A stretch of DNA of 64,000 nucleotides from Fremontodendron californicum (Eukaryota; Streptophyta; Magnoliopsida; Malvales; Malvaceae), in assembly GCA_030761205.1 (NCBI GenBank), contig JAULJL010000011.1:11212501-11276500 (forward strand), given 5' to 3'. Under the pieces are notes generated by a model. That model was given only the letters and a program-made list of their open reading frames with translations, did no database searches and was not told the origin of the DNA. How positions within the stretch are numbered: the first letter of the stretch is position 1; each line of letters starts with the position of its first letter. A program made the position numbers and the translations under genes. Shown one piece after another: positions 31,280 to 43,307 of this stretch.

Positions 31280-32218
31280 CTAACCAACACCCCTTCTTGG
31301 CTTTTTAGGCTTCTCAGGCTCATACATGAAATTTCCCAAATTTATGCGTTTGAGAGGAAGCTTTCTTTGCACAACAGTGGATGCATTCTCCATTACAAGT
31401 ATTATTCCATCATCCTTGGTGGTGCATATCTCATCGAGGAATGGTGCATCTTTTGGTACTTGTTGAATGACATCCACAAACAAACTGTTTAAGGTTTCCA
31501 GCGTGTCTTGTTCATGTTCATCCTCCTTGAACTTTGCGAATCTACTAGGAAAAGGTGGAGAAGAAACATTAGTAAAAATTGGAATCTCAAACGTTACCTC
31601 AGGTGCCGAAATACTCTTATTTGTATTTGTGGCTTCATTATCCTCAAGAACAGAATCCATCTCTAATTCCGTCTCATCCTCATCTTGTTCCTCATTCCTC
31701 AAGGTCACAATAGTAGTATTCTCCTTTGGGTTAATCATTGTTTGGGCAGAGAGTTCTTCAGATCTTTGTGCTACCCATACCACCATACTACTAGCCAATA
31801 GGCTCATTTGCCTTTCCAAACTCTGGATACTTGCCCTTGTTTCCTGTTGAAATTGCAAAGTATTAGTAACAAGAGAATCGACAAGATCTTCTAAAGAAGT
31901 ACCTGAGTTTTGAGTCATATGTAGTGGCTGAAAAAGATCTGGTTCTTGAGACCATGATTGATTAAATCTAGATGGATGAGTGTAATTGGCATAAGGATCT
32001 ACTTCTTGGTAATTTTCTGAGTAGCCATAATTAGTATGATCCCACCATCCCTCATGGTAAGTGTTTGAGTAATGATCATACTGTTGGTCTTGGAACACTT
32101 GATGGCCTTGACATCCTCCCATGGCCAATTGTTGAACTGGGTAGGTGAGATTGGCTTTTTGATTTTCCATGTTCATGTATGCCACCAACTCTTCAAGTGT
32201 TAGATTGCTCAATTCCAT
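31280..32218 (-). CDS. Gag-derived protein of LOG-LTR, copy 1
   Basis: 312 aa, uninterrupted. The middle resembles the region between capsid and protease of Athila/Tat-type Ty3/gypsy polyproteins: SLEDLVDSLVTNTLQFQQET, ASIQSLERQMSLLA, NPKENTTIVTLRNEE and PFPSRFAKFKEDEHEQDTLE followed by an 'APFLDEICTTK' stretch. The capsid part and a zinc knuckle are absent. A Tyr/Trp/Asn-rich segment (EGWWDHTNYGYSEN) precedes. The ATG at 32218 follows a long A/T-rich leader. It may help packaging by a helper Gag, which is inference. Its intact frame beside a dead TAT-A pol reflects either youth or selection. Confidence 0.8.
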   Translation of the reverse strand: MELSNLTLEELVAYMNMENQKANLTYPVQQLAMGGCQGHQVFQDQQYDHYSNTYHEGWWDHTNYGYSENYQEVDPYANYTHPSRFNQSWSQEPDLFQPLHMTQNSGTSLEDLVDSLVTNTLQFQQETRASIQSLERQMSLLASSMVVWVAQRSEELSAQTMINPKENTTIVTLRNEEQDEDETELEMDSVLEDNEATNTNKSISAPEVTFEIPIFTNVSSPPFPSRFAKFKEDEHEQDTLETLNSLFVDVIQQVPKDAPFLDEICTTKDDGIILVMENASTVVQRKLPLKRINLGNFMYEPEKPKKPRRGVG

Positions 32219-32329
32219 CGTTTTTTTTTTTTATTTTTTTTATTTTTTCAAAATTTGATAAGAAAAACTTGTATGTACAAGAAAATAGAACTAATTAGAA
32301 CTGAAAATAAGAATAAACCAAGTAACAAA
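32219..32329 (-). other. Leader between the truncated 5' LTR and the gag-like ORF
   Basis: Poly-A/T tracts only. A PBS is expected here and I find none; the inner 138 bp of the LTR is also absent. Confidence 0.6.
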
Positions 32330-33810
32330 CAATAAAAGAAAAGGGGTTTTTGAAGCCAGATTTAAACTAAAGTAAATAATAAGAATAAGATGCAAGGCGG
32401 TATAACCAGCCAATAAAAATATATATACTAAATTAGGCGGTATAACCAGCCAATAAAAATAAAACAAAGTTAATATACAAATTAGGCGGTATAACCAGCC
32501 AATAGAAATATATATACTAAATTAGGCGGTATAACCAGCCAATAAAAATATATATACTAAATTAGGCGGTATAACCAGCCAATAAAAATAAAACAAAGTT
32601 AATATACAAATTAGGCGGTATAACCAGCCAATAAAAATAAATATAAAAAATAAGCAAACTAAAAGTAAGAAAACAAATAAGTAAGAAGAATCAAATATGA
32701 AAAATATGGTTAAGGTTTCATTCTCCACCACTAGACATCATTAAGAATCAATTTCAGATCTATCAATATCAACCAACTATCAAAGTTAACAACCGTAGAT
32801 AACAACAAGCTCTGTTACCCCAATCTTTCCTTAGTTTGTCGTTAAATAGAACAAGCTCTCTATTTAATCTCTAACCATTAAACAACCTAGAATAAGCTCT
32901 CTAAATTCAATTTAATGGCAGCTTTATGATGAGAAAGATAGGTTGATCTAAGCAACAAACACATAAGCTCGGATTGTTCAACTTAGGTTATGTTCAACTT
33001 TGCAATTATTGAAAACTTGACCATAATCATTAATCACAAATTGCCACTTATGAATAGGAAATCAAGACAATTACACGGATCAAGACTCCTAAACTAGCAA
33101 TAGATAATTATCAAGATCTATCTAGTTGTACACCTAAATAAATCTAGACAACATCATGAACAATTCTTGTAGAAGAACATAAGCAACTTTGATAGTAAAT
33201 TAATGATAGATAGAATCTGAAAATCAATCACAAAACATGTCTAGGGCTTTGAAATCACCCTTAACCAAATAGAAGTTTAGCCTAGCATAGGCATTATAAA
33301 CATAAACATAAAATTAAAGAAAATCTAAGAAGAAAATAAAAGAAAGAAAGAAGAAGAGGAAGAATATTAATTATCCAACCTCTTGCTCTCTCTAAAGAAA
33401 AAGAAAACTAGAGAAAAGAAAGAAAACTAGAGAAAAGAAAGAAGAAGAAAACTTAGAGAATTTTATTAAAATGGCTAATATCCTACCTATGTACAATATG
33501 ATCCCTTACAATCATCCAAGGCCCTCTATTTATACACATTTTGGAGGGCTAAATGACAAGAGACAAGCTTTACAAATTTCAAAGGTAGGTATATGACGAT
33601 TTTGATCAGCCAACTTGATGGTCGATTTCTTCAATATTGGAGGCCTTATCTGATCACATGGTCTTCTAGAAAAAGGTTCCCCTATCAGTTACGGAACCAT
33701 AACCGTTGGAATCAGCTCATTTGCTGATGTGGATAAGAAGATATGGGCATAATACGAAAACATGTCAGCACAGACGTCATTGCACATCAGCCAACTTGAT
33801 GGTCGATTTC
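32330..33810 (-). repeat. LOG-LTR 5' LTR, copy 1, truncated at both ends
   Basis: Matches the left LTR from 25260 up to the shared 'gtcgatttc' and then switches to TAT-A LTR sequence at the duplication junction (33807-33811). The promoter end (U3 start) is therefore missing in this copy; only copy 2 has it. Confidence 0.9.
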
Positions 33811-33811
33811 G

Positions 33812-35099
33812 AAATTGCCCTTTTGTGCACCCGAACTTTTACCATTTTGTAAACGAACTCCAAATCTGATTTTTTCTTCACCAATATCTTTCAAATAATT
33901 TAAACGTGAGATATACAAATTTTCAGAATTTTTGGAGCTCATTTGCTATTTTTTCGGGATTTATCTGCTTGAATTTCTGCATAGTGCGCCCGGGATTTGG
34001 CCATTTTACAAACGAACTCCGAATCCATTTTTTTTTTCCAATATCTTCCAAATAATTTAAGAATGCGATCTGAAAATTTTCAGATTTTTTGGAACTCATT
34101 TGCTATTTTTTCGGTATTTATCCTTTTGAATTTTTACATAGTGGGCCCGGGATTTGGCCATTTTATAAACGAACTCCGAATCGAGATTTTATTTCACCAA
34201 TCTGGTCAAAATGATTTAAGAATGAGATCTTCAAATTTTTATAATTTTTGGAGTTCATTTGCTATTTTTCCCAAATTTTCTAATTTTGCCCTTTTACCTT
34301 TGAAGCCTGGTTTTGCTCAAAACAATTATGATTTCATATTTTTTTCATGGGCCTTTGTCATATATTGAATTGGAGTTCGTCCAAAAACGTCCAGTTTTTA
34401 TGTTCAAATTCCCTTCCGATTTGATTTTTCCTTTTTCTCACAGTCGGGAATTTTCTCGTTTTTCCATTTTTACTCCAATCGGCTCTTTTCTCGGATTTTC
34501 TTCAAACTGAGCCTTGGGATATCCTAGTTTACTCACTCCTCATCAATTAGGGACTTTAGTTTTACCGAATCGGGCCATTTCTGTAATTTTTCCAATTTCA
34601 CCAAAAGCCACTAAAAACCCTTATTTTCGATTTTCTTCCGGATTGACTTTTCTTTCAGTTTTTTCTTCCGAGTATCTTCTCCATTACCCGTAGTCAGTGC
34701 TTATCTTTCATTTGGAACCTTTTTCGATCAATTTGATCGTTTAAGCATTTTTCCCAAATTTCTCGAACTAGGGTTTCCTTTCTACTGAATCTCCGTAACC
34801 TAACTTTCGAACTTCATATTTTTCAATGTAGACCTCGGATTATCAAAATTCTTTAACCACTTTTCAATTGAACTTTGAATCTTGATTTTAAAAGTGGATT
34901 GACTTTTTTAGTAGTCGACTTTTTGGGGTTGACTTTTTTGAGGTTGACTTTTTCAAGTTTGACTTTTTATGCTTGCCTTCTTAGACTAAGTCTCAGAGTA
35001 CCACCTGCAGGATGAGAAAAGCCTTTTTGCATTCCGAAACATCAATTTAGGAAGAAAACATACCTGATTTAGTGGTCCAAAAAAAATTAGGTGTCTACA
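33812..35099 (-). repeat. TAT-A 3' LTR fragment, copy 2
   Basis: Inner 1.29 kb of the LTR, ending ggtgtctaca. The PPT follows at 35100-35112. It lacks the left 3.8 kb because the duplication began inside the LTR. Confidence 0.9.
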
Positions 35100-35112
35100 G
35101 GTGCCCCTCTTT

Positions 35113-38004
35113 GACTATTGCTAAGAATCAGGAATCAGGCAAAGATAAACAAATACTAATTTTGTCCGGTTAGTGAAATTACATGTGAAGAGAAGGGAAA
35201 GGGGTTTTCATTCATAATTTTTTGTTGTTGGAAAAAGCTATAAATTGAAGATTTTTTCCTTAAATTGAGTTCCCTGACTTATCAAGGCTTGACCTGTCTT
35301 AAGAAAATGGGTTCGATTAGCAAAGTGAAAATTGTGCCCGAAGGTCTTAAAAAGGTGTGCCTGGAGGTCTTATCCATGATTTAAAGAAAAACTATGCCCA
35401 GAGGTCTTGAAATGGTTCCCGGAGGCCTTATCCGTGATTTGGAAAATTATGCTGTATGCGACTTTAAAAGTGATGCCCGGAGGTCTTAAGAATGGTGCCC
35501 AGAGGCCTAATCCGTGATTTTGAAAAAAATGCGCCGTATGAGACTTTAAAAATGATGCCCGGAGGCCTTATTCGTGATTTGGAAAAAATGTAGGTCTTAT
35601 CCATGATTTAAAGAAAAACTATGCCCAGAGGTCTTAAAATGGTTCCCGAAGGCCTTATCTGTGATTTGGAAAATTGTGCTGTATGCAACTTTAAAAGTGA
35701 TGCTCGGAGGTCTTAATAATGGTGCCCGGAGGCCTTATCCGTGATTTTGAAAAAAAAATACGCTGTATGAGACTTTAAAAATGATGCCCGGAGGCCTTAT
35801 TTGTGATTTGAAAAAAATATACTGTATGCGACTTTAAAAATGATGCCTGGAGGTCTTAAGAATGGTGCCCGGAGGCCTTACCCGTGATTTTAAAGGAAAG
35901 ATTATGCCTGGAGGTCTTAAGAAAGGTGCCCTGAGGCTTTATCCGTGATGAAAATACCTTGACGATGGTCTTAAGGCTCGATTCATTCGATAAACAGAAT
36001 GAATTCGATTTAAAACAAAAGGAAATACCTCGACGATGGTCTCGAGGCTCGACTCATTTGATAAACAGAATGAATTCGATTTAAAACAAAAGGAAATACC
36101 TCGACGATGGTCTCGAGGCTCGACTCACTTGATAAACAGAATGAATTTGATTTAAAACAAAAGGAAATACCTCGATGATGGTCTCGAGGCTCGACTCATT
36201 TGATAAACAAAATGAATTCGATTTAAAACAAAAGGAAATACCTCGACGTTGGTCTCGAGGCTCGACTCATTTGATAAACAGAATGAATTCTATTTAAAAC
36301 AAAAGAAAGTACGTCGACAATGGTCTCGAGGCTCGACTCATTTGATAAATAGAATGAATTCGATTTAAAACAAAAGGAAATACTAACAATGATCCTGGGT
36401 TTGATTCATTTGGAAAAATAAATTTAACTTGAAAATGAAAGGAACATACCTTGACGGCAGTCTCGAGGCTCGACCTATTTGAGAAGCAGAACGAGTTCGA
36501 TTTAAAAAGAAGCATACCTCGACGGTGGTCTCGAAGCTCGACTCGTTTGAGAAGAAGAACGAGTTTGATTTGGGGAAGCCAAAGTTTTCCTGATTCCTGC
36601 AATGTTAGCTAAATGCAATGATGAGAATGACATGCTTTGCAAATGCTTGTATGTTTCCTAAGGATGAATGCAATCAAATGATTGTGTTATGATTTCTAAT
36701 CCATGGTTTCTTTGAGGTTCACAGATTATCTGACTTCATGATGGAGTCTTCAATTGTTCACTGATGCCCCACTTAAGGAACCTTTCACTCAAGATAACTT
36801 GTCAAACAGTCCCAGTTTCTGACTTTCGCTGAAATTCACAAATTTTCTGATTTCATGACGGAGTCTCCAACACATTGTTTTTCTTTACTTGGTGAACTTT
36901 CCAAACCTTTCCTAAATTTTAAATCTAGTCCTTAGTAATACTTTGAAATCTTTTTATTTAAAGATTTTTATGTTTACTAATCATCATTCAATTTAATAAC
37001 AATCATGATGCATCTCAAAATGTATGAAAGAAAATATGAAACAAGCAAATGTCATAAAAAGGATAACAAGAATTTATTGCAACAAATGTTTTAAAATGAT
37101 AAAAGTGAATATCACGAATATAAGAAACTAATGTAAAGTTTTAAGTTGTAGATGCCCCGGATACGGAATATCTTGGACCTTGCTTTTTCAAACCATCTGA
37201 AATTTCTCTTGAATGAGCAATTTACTTGGGTAATCCCTCGGCTTTCATAGTTACGTCAGATTGAGTTGTTCCCCTTTCCTTTGATTTTCAGATACTCTCT
37301 CCCCCTTTACACAGAGCCTTGATTCAAACCTTAATCAATACTTGAGCTGCCATTTGTGGGTTTTTAACTCAAGTGTCCCCCATTCGATATTAAGTCGCCT
37401 TTTGCGGGTTTTCGACTTAAACCTCTCCTTTTACATTCTTTTTTCATTTTTATTTTTTTGTCTCTTTTTTCTTGTATTCTACTATGCATCTGAGAATTCT
37501 AAATGCTTCCAAGGTAAAAATGTCAATTCAAAAGATGTGATGAATTCTGAGAAAAAACCTTTCAAATTAAATATCCATGCTTGATCAAAATGGACTTTAA
37601 AAGCACGTAATGTAGGCCAAGGTTCGGGTTTAGAAAGAAAGGATAAAATAGGCCCAAAATGTGTTCAAGGGTAATTGGATCAAAGATCATTTCTTAAGGA
37701 GGATTTATTCTTGAAACATTTGTCCCATTTTTTTGGACTTTTTTTTCTTTTTCTTTTTCAATCTTTTTCTTTCATTACTGGCTTTCATTTGCCATTCTTT
37801 GATTTTGCATTTTTCGATGGCTCTCTTTTTTGCCATGATTCTTTATTATTTTTCCTCGCATTTGCCCTCAAGTGTAGAGGGTGATCCTTGATCAAGGTTT
37901 AAAGAAAGAAATAATTCCTAATGCTCAAAGAGGTGACTAAGGATAATTTCTTCTTTTTTTTTAATTTTTTTTTAATTTTTCATTTTTTTTTTCATTTTTT
38001 TCCT
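35113..38004 (-). repeat. TAT-A 3' UTR with both tandem arrays, copy 2
   Basis: Array 1 lies at about 35313-35958 and array 2 at about 35959-36568; the rest is non-repetitive 3' UTR. Near identical to 18890-21780. No gene. Confidence 0.88.
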
Positions 38005-41000
38005 TCAAGCATAATACTTTTTCAATTCATCAGCATTCACAGGATTTCTGAAATCATCCCCGTCCATCCGAGTTAGAATCAATGCTCCTCCAGAAAAATC
38101 TCTTTTTACTACATAGGGTCCTTCCCAATTTGGGGCCCATTTTCCTTGCGGATCCTTCACTATAGGGAGAATTTTCCTCAATACCAACTCCTCCTCTCGG
38201 AACTGTCTAGGACGAACCTTCTTGTTGTGGGCTCTAATTATCCTTTTTTGATACAACTGCCCATGACAAATTACCTTCAATCTTTTTTCCTCGATGAGAT
38301 TCAGCTGTTCATAACGAACTCTAACCCATTCTATCTCTTCTAGGCCAACTTCCATCAAAACCCGAAGTGAAGGGATTTCAACTTCAATAGGTAGCACTGC
38401 TTCCATCCCGTATACCAAAGAAAACGACGTTGCCCCTGTAGATGTGCGAACCGAGGTACGATATGTGTGAAGAGAAAAAAGTAAGATCTTATGTCAATCC
38501 TTGTACACATCAGTCATCTTCTCAACAATCTTCTTGATGTTTTTGTTAGCTGCTTCTACTGCCCTATTCATCTTCGGATGATAAGGTGCAGAATTATGAT
38601 GCGTGATCTTGAACTGAGTACACACTTCTCTCATCATTTTATTATTTAGATTAAGAGCATTATCTGAAATAATTCTTGCTGGCAATCCATATCGGCATAT
38701 AATTTCCTTCTTAACAAATCTGCATACCACTGACTTTGTTACATTCACATAGGAAGCAGCTTCTACCCATTTTGTGAAATAATCTATGGCCACCAAGATG
38801 AAACGATGTCCATTTGAAGCTTTCGGGGTAATAGGCCAGATCATATCCATTCCCCACATTGAAAAGGGCCATGGTGCAGTCATGACATGCAATGGCGACA
38901 CATGAATCTTATCTGCATAGATCTGGCATTTATGGCACTTTTGGGAATAACTGATACAATCTCCTTCCATCGTTAACCAATAGTATCCTGCCCTCATAAT
39001 CTGCTTAGCAAGCATGTGACCATTGCCATGGGTGCCACATATCCCTTCATGGACTTCTTCTATGATTCTCCGAGCTTCGATAGATCCGACACATCTTAAT
39101 AGGACTTGATCTTTCCCTTTCTTGTAGAGAATCTCACTGTCTAGAACAAAACCCATTGCTAGCCCTCTCAGAGTCCTCTTGTCATTTTCTGTTGCCCGTT
39201 CTGGATACTGTTGACTCTTGATGTACTGCAAGATATCGTTATACCAAGGGAGACCATCTGCTTCTTCTTCAATACTCATGCAGCGGGTAGAAGACTCATA
39301 TATACTCATCTTTATCGGCACAACTTCAGCCCCTTCGTTCACTTTAAACATTGATGACAAAGTAGCCAGAGCATCCGCCATTCGGTTTTCCTCTCGGGGG
39401 AAGTAATTGAAATTTACTTCTTCAAATTCCTCTAACAAACTCAGTATGAGTTCTCGATATCGGATTAGCTTTGTATCTCGGGTTTCCTATTCTCCCCGTA
39501 ATTGGTATATCACTAGGGCTGAGTCTCCGAAAACTTCCAATATTTTGATTTTTCTGTCCACTGCAGCACGAAGGCCTATAGTACACGCCTCATACTCAGC
39601 AGTATTATTTGTACAATCAAAATCCAATCTGGCAGTGAATGGATAATAATCTTCTTCTGGGGATATGAGTACTGCACCAATTCCGTGCCCCATGGCATTA
39701 GATGCGCCATCAAAGTACATTTTCCATACTTTCTTCTTCAGGGGAATCTCATCCACTTACGAAACATACATCAAATCTTCATCTGAGAAGTCAAAGTTCA
39801 AAGGCTCATAATCTTCCACTGCCCGACTTGCTAAGAATCCAGCCACTGCATTGCCTTTGATAGTTTTCTGACATACATATACAATGTCGTACTCTAACAA
39901 CAAAACCTGCCATTTTGCTGTCCTCCCTGACAAAGAAGGTGCTTCCAACATGTACTTGATTGGATCTAGCTTGGAAATCAACCATGTCGTGTGGTACAAC
40001 ATGTATTGTCTAAGCCTCTGAGCAGTCCAAGCTAAGGTACAGCACAACTTTTCTACCGACGAATATTTCAGCTCATAATCTGTGAACTTCTTGCTAAGAT
40101 AGTAAACCGCCTGTTCTTTCTTTCCAGTCTCATCATGCTGCCTCAAAACACAACCCATGGATCTTTCAAATACTGATAGATAAAATATCATTGGTTTATC
40201 CTGAACAGGTGGCATTAATATTGGTGGGTTGGATAGATAATGCTTAACCTTTTCAAAGGCAATCTGACAACCTTCATCCCATTCTCCTGGATCATGTTTT
40301 CGAAGTAGCTTAAATATTGGATCACATTTATTGGTTAACTGAGAAATAAACCGAGCAATGTAATTCAATCTTCCCAGAAAGCCTCTTACTTCTTTTTGAG
40401 TACGAAGAGGTGGCAAATTCTGGATGGCCTTCACTTTATCTGGATCAATCTCAATTCCCTTTTTGCTGACAACAAAACCCAACAATTTCTCCGAAGTGAC
40501 TCTAAAATTGCATTTTGCCTGGTTTAGCTTGAGTCAAAACTTTCTTAGTCGTTCAAAGAGCTTTCTAAGATTTGCAATATGCTCTTCTTCTCCTTGTGAC
40601 TTTGCAATCATATCATCAACATAGACCTCAATTCCCTTATGCATCATATCGTGAAACAAGGTCACCATGGCTCTCTAATATGTTGCCCCAGCATTCTTCA
40701 AACCAAATGGCATTACTTTGTAACAGAATGTTCCCTACATTGTAACAAATATGGTTTTCTCCATATCCTCTGGTGCCATCTTAATGATTGTATCTCGAAA
40801 ATTTGTCCATGAAAGAAAATAAAGAACTCTTTGCTGTATTGTCCACCAGAGTATCGATGTGGGTAAAGGGAAATTATCTTTGGGACTGGCTTTGTTCAAA
40901 TCTTGGTAATCAACGCACATCTGCACCTTGCCATCCTTCTTTGGTACTGAAACAATATTTACCACCCATTCCGGATATTTTGCCACCTCTAAGAATCCAG

Positions 41001-41345
41001 CATCAAATTGCTTCTTCACCTCCTCTTTTATCTTTAACAGCATGTCCGGCCTCATTCTTCTCAATTTTTGCTGAATTGGCTTGCACTTTGGCCTTAAAGG
41101 GAGCTTATGAACCACAATATCTGGATCCAGACCCGGCATGTCTTGGTATAACCATGCAAATACATCTACATATTCCCGGAGCAAGGCTATCAATACACCC
41201 TTTATTGATGATGAAAATGAAGTCCCAATTTTAACCTCCTTTATCTCCTCATCATTTCCCAGGTTTATCATTTCCAATAACTCTTTATGAAGAAGTACTT
41301 GTTTCTCCCCTTGTTCTATTTTACTTAATAAGTCCAGAGGTAGAC
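38005..41345 (-). pseudogene. TAT-A pol, copy 2
   Basis: Same domain order and lesions as copy 1: integrase C-terminus 38418-38005, integrase 39438-38494, archaeal-type RNase H 39756-39487, RNase H and RT thumb 40485-39757, RT 41345-40735. One difference matters: at 39648 this copy has A where copy 1 has T, so the archaeal-type RNase H frame is open here (89 codons, DYYPF) but has TAA in copy 1. Copy 1 is thus more likely to carry the new mutation. Still inactive overall. Confidence 0.92.
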
Positions 41346-43294
41346 TGATGCACCCAAAAGAGTGTATCTTATTTAACCTTGCACTAAAAAGATAAATTGT
41401 AAGTATAGTAGTTAGCAAGGGTCGAGTCCTCAGGGATTGGGTTTTAGTTTATAAGTTAATAGTTTAAAACTTAAATTCAAGAACAATAAAAGAAAAGGGG
41501 TTTTTGAAGCCAGATTTAAACTAAAGTAAATAATAAGAATAAGATGCAAGGCGGTATAACCAGCCAATAAAAATATATATACTAAATTAGGCGGTATAAC
41601 CAGCCAATAAAAATAAAACAAAGTTAATATACAAATTAGGCGGTATAACCAGCCAATAAAAATATATATACTAAATTAGGCGGTATAACCAGCCAATAAA
41701 AATATATATACTAAATTAGGCGGTATAACCAGCCAATAAAAATAAAACAAAGTTAATATACAAATTAGGCGGTATAACCAGCCAATAAAAATAAATATAA
41801 AAAATAAGCAAACTAAAAGTAAGAAAACAAATAAGTAAGAAGAATCAAATATGAAAAATATGGTTAAGGTTTCATTCTCCACCACTAGACATCATTAAGA
41901 ATCAATTTCAGATCTATCAATATCAACCAACTATCAAAGTTAACAACCGTAGATAACAACAAGCTCTGTTACCCCAATCTTTCCTTAGTTTGTCGTTAAA
42001 TAGAACAAGCTCTCTATTTAATCTCTAACCATTAAACAACCTAGAATAAGCTCTCTAAATTCAATTTAATGGCAGCTTTATGATGAGAAAGATAGGTTGA
42101 TCTAAGCAACAAACACATAAGCTCGGATTGTTCAACTTAGGTTATGTTCAACTTTGCAATTATTGAAAACTTGACCATAATCATTAATCACAAATTGCCA
42201 CTTATGAATAGGAAATCAAGACAATTACACGGATCAAGACTCCTAAACTAGCAATAGATAATTATCAAGATCTATCTAGTTGTACACCTAAATAAATCTA
42301 GACAACATCATGAACAATTCTTGTAGAAGAACATAAGCAACTTTGATAGAAAATTAATGATAGATAGAATCTGAAAATCAATCACAAAACATGTCTAGGG
42401 CTTTGAAATCACCCTTAACCAAATAGAAGTTTAGCCTAGCATAGGCATTATAAACATAAACATAAAATTAAAGAAAATCTAAGAAGAAAATAAAAGAAAG
42501 AAAGAAGAAGAGGAAGAATATTAATTATCCAACCTCTTGCTCTCTCTAAAGAAAAAGAAAACTAGAGAAAAGAAAGAAAACTAGAGAAAAGAAAGAAGAA
42601 GAAAACTTAGAGAATTTTATTAAAATGGCTAATATCCTACCTATGTACAATATGATCCCTTACAATCATCCAAGGCCCTCTATTTATACACATTTTGGAG
42701 GGCTAAATGACAAGAGACAAGCTTTACAAATTTCAAAGGTAGGTATATGACGATTTTGATCAGCCAACTTGATGGTCGATTTCTTCAATATTGGAGGCCT
42801 TATCTGATCACATGGTCTTCTAGAAAAAGGTTCCCCTATCAGTTACGGAACCATAACCGTTGGAATCAGCTCATTTGCTGATGTGGATAAGAAGATATGG
42901 GCATAATACGAAAACATGTCAGCACAGACGTCATTGCACATCAGCCAACTTGATGGTCGATTTCGCTAGGGAAAACGACTCCGTTTTAAGAAGTGTAAAA
43001 CATGAAAAAGATAGATATGCCTCTTAGCTTTGCATGGATACAAATTTCAGCCTTATTGCTTCAGTGAAACTCGAGATATAGCTGATATGGAAAAAGGTGT
43101 CGGAACTGGAACTGAACTGGATTTGCCCTTAATTCTAGTAATCTGAAATCACTCAAAGAAACTTGTGAAAAACACCAAATTACATAAAAATATAAAAGAT
43201 CATAAACACAATTAGACTAAACAATAATAACTCGTATTTGACACAAAACAATAATAAAACATAACTAAAAACTATATAATTATACGAGTTATCA
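41346..43294 (-). repeat. LOG-LTR 3' LTR, copy 2
   Basis: 1949 bp, the same as 25122-27070, with the six hairpin units at 41549-41794. Preceded by tagac at 41341-41345. Confidence 0.9.
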
Positions 43295-43307
43295 CACCCC
43301 CACACTT

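Larger units (their letters stand above)
17584..33806. repeat. 16.2-kb tandem duplication, copy 1
   Basis: Matches 33807-50030 base for base apart from about 15 to 20 scattered substitutions and length changes in T, A and TAA runs. It covers the inner part of the TAT-A LTR, the TAT-A 3' UTR and pol, and LOG-LTR up to a point in its right LTR. The shift between copies is 16,223 to 16,225. At the junction (33807-33811) the five bases TTTCG are shared by both parental break sites (17584-17588 and 50031-50035). Confidence 0.95.
25122..33810 (-). mobile_element. LOG-LTR: non-autonomous LTR retrotransposon carrying LOG and Cys-rich genes, copy 1
   Basis: Left (3') LTR 25122-27070; internal part 27071 to about 32330; right (5') LTR about 32330-33810, cut short by the tandem-duplication junction. 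On the minus strand the order is gag-derived ORF, Cys-rich ORF, LOG ORF, long 3' non-coding part, PPT, LTR. No protease, RT or integrase is present, so mobility must have come from a helper, probably an Athila/Tat-type element because the gag-like ORF resembles those. The 5' LTR lacks its inner 138 bp and no PBS follows, which points to a deletion after insertion. The coding ORFs are all open. Confidence 0.88.
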
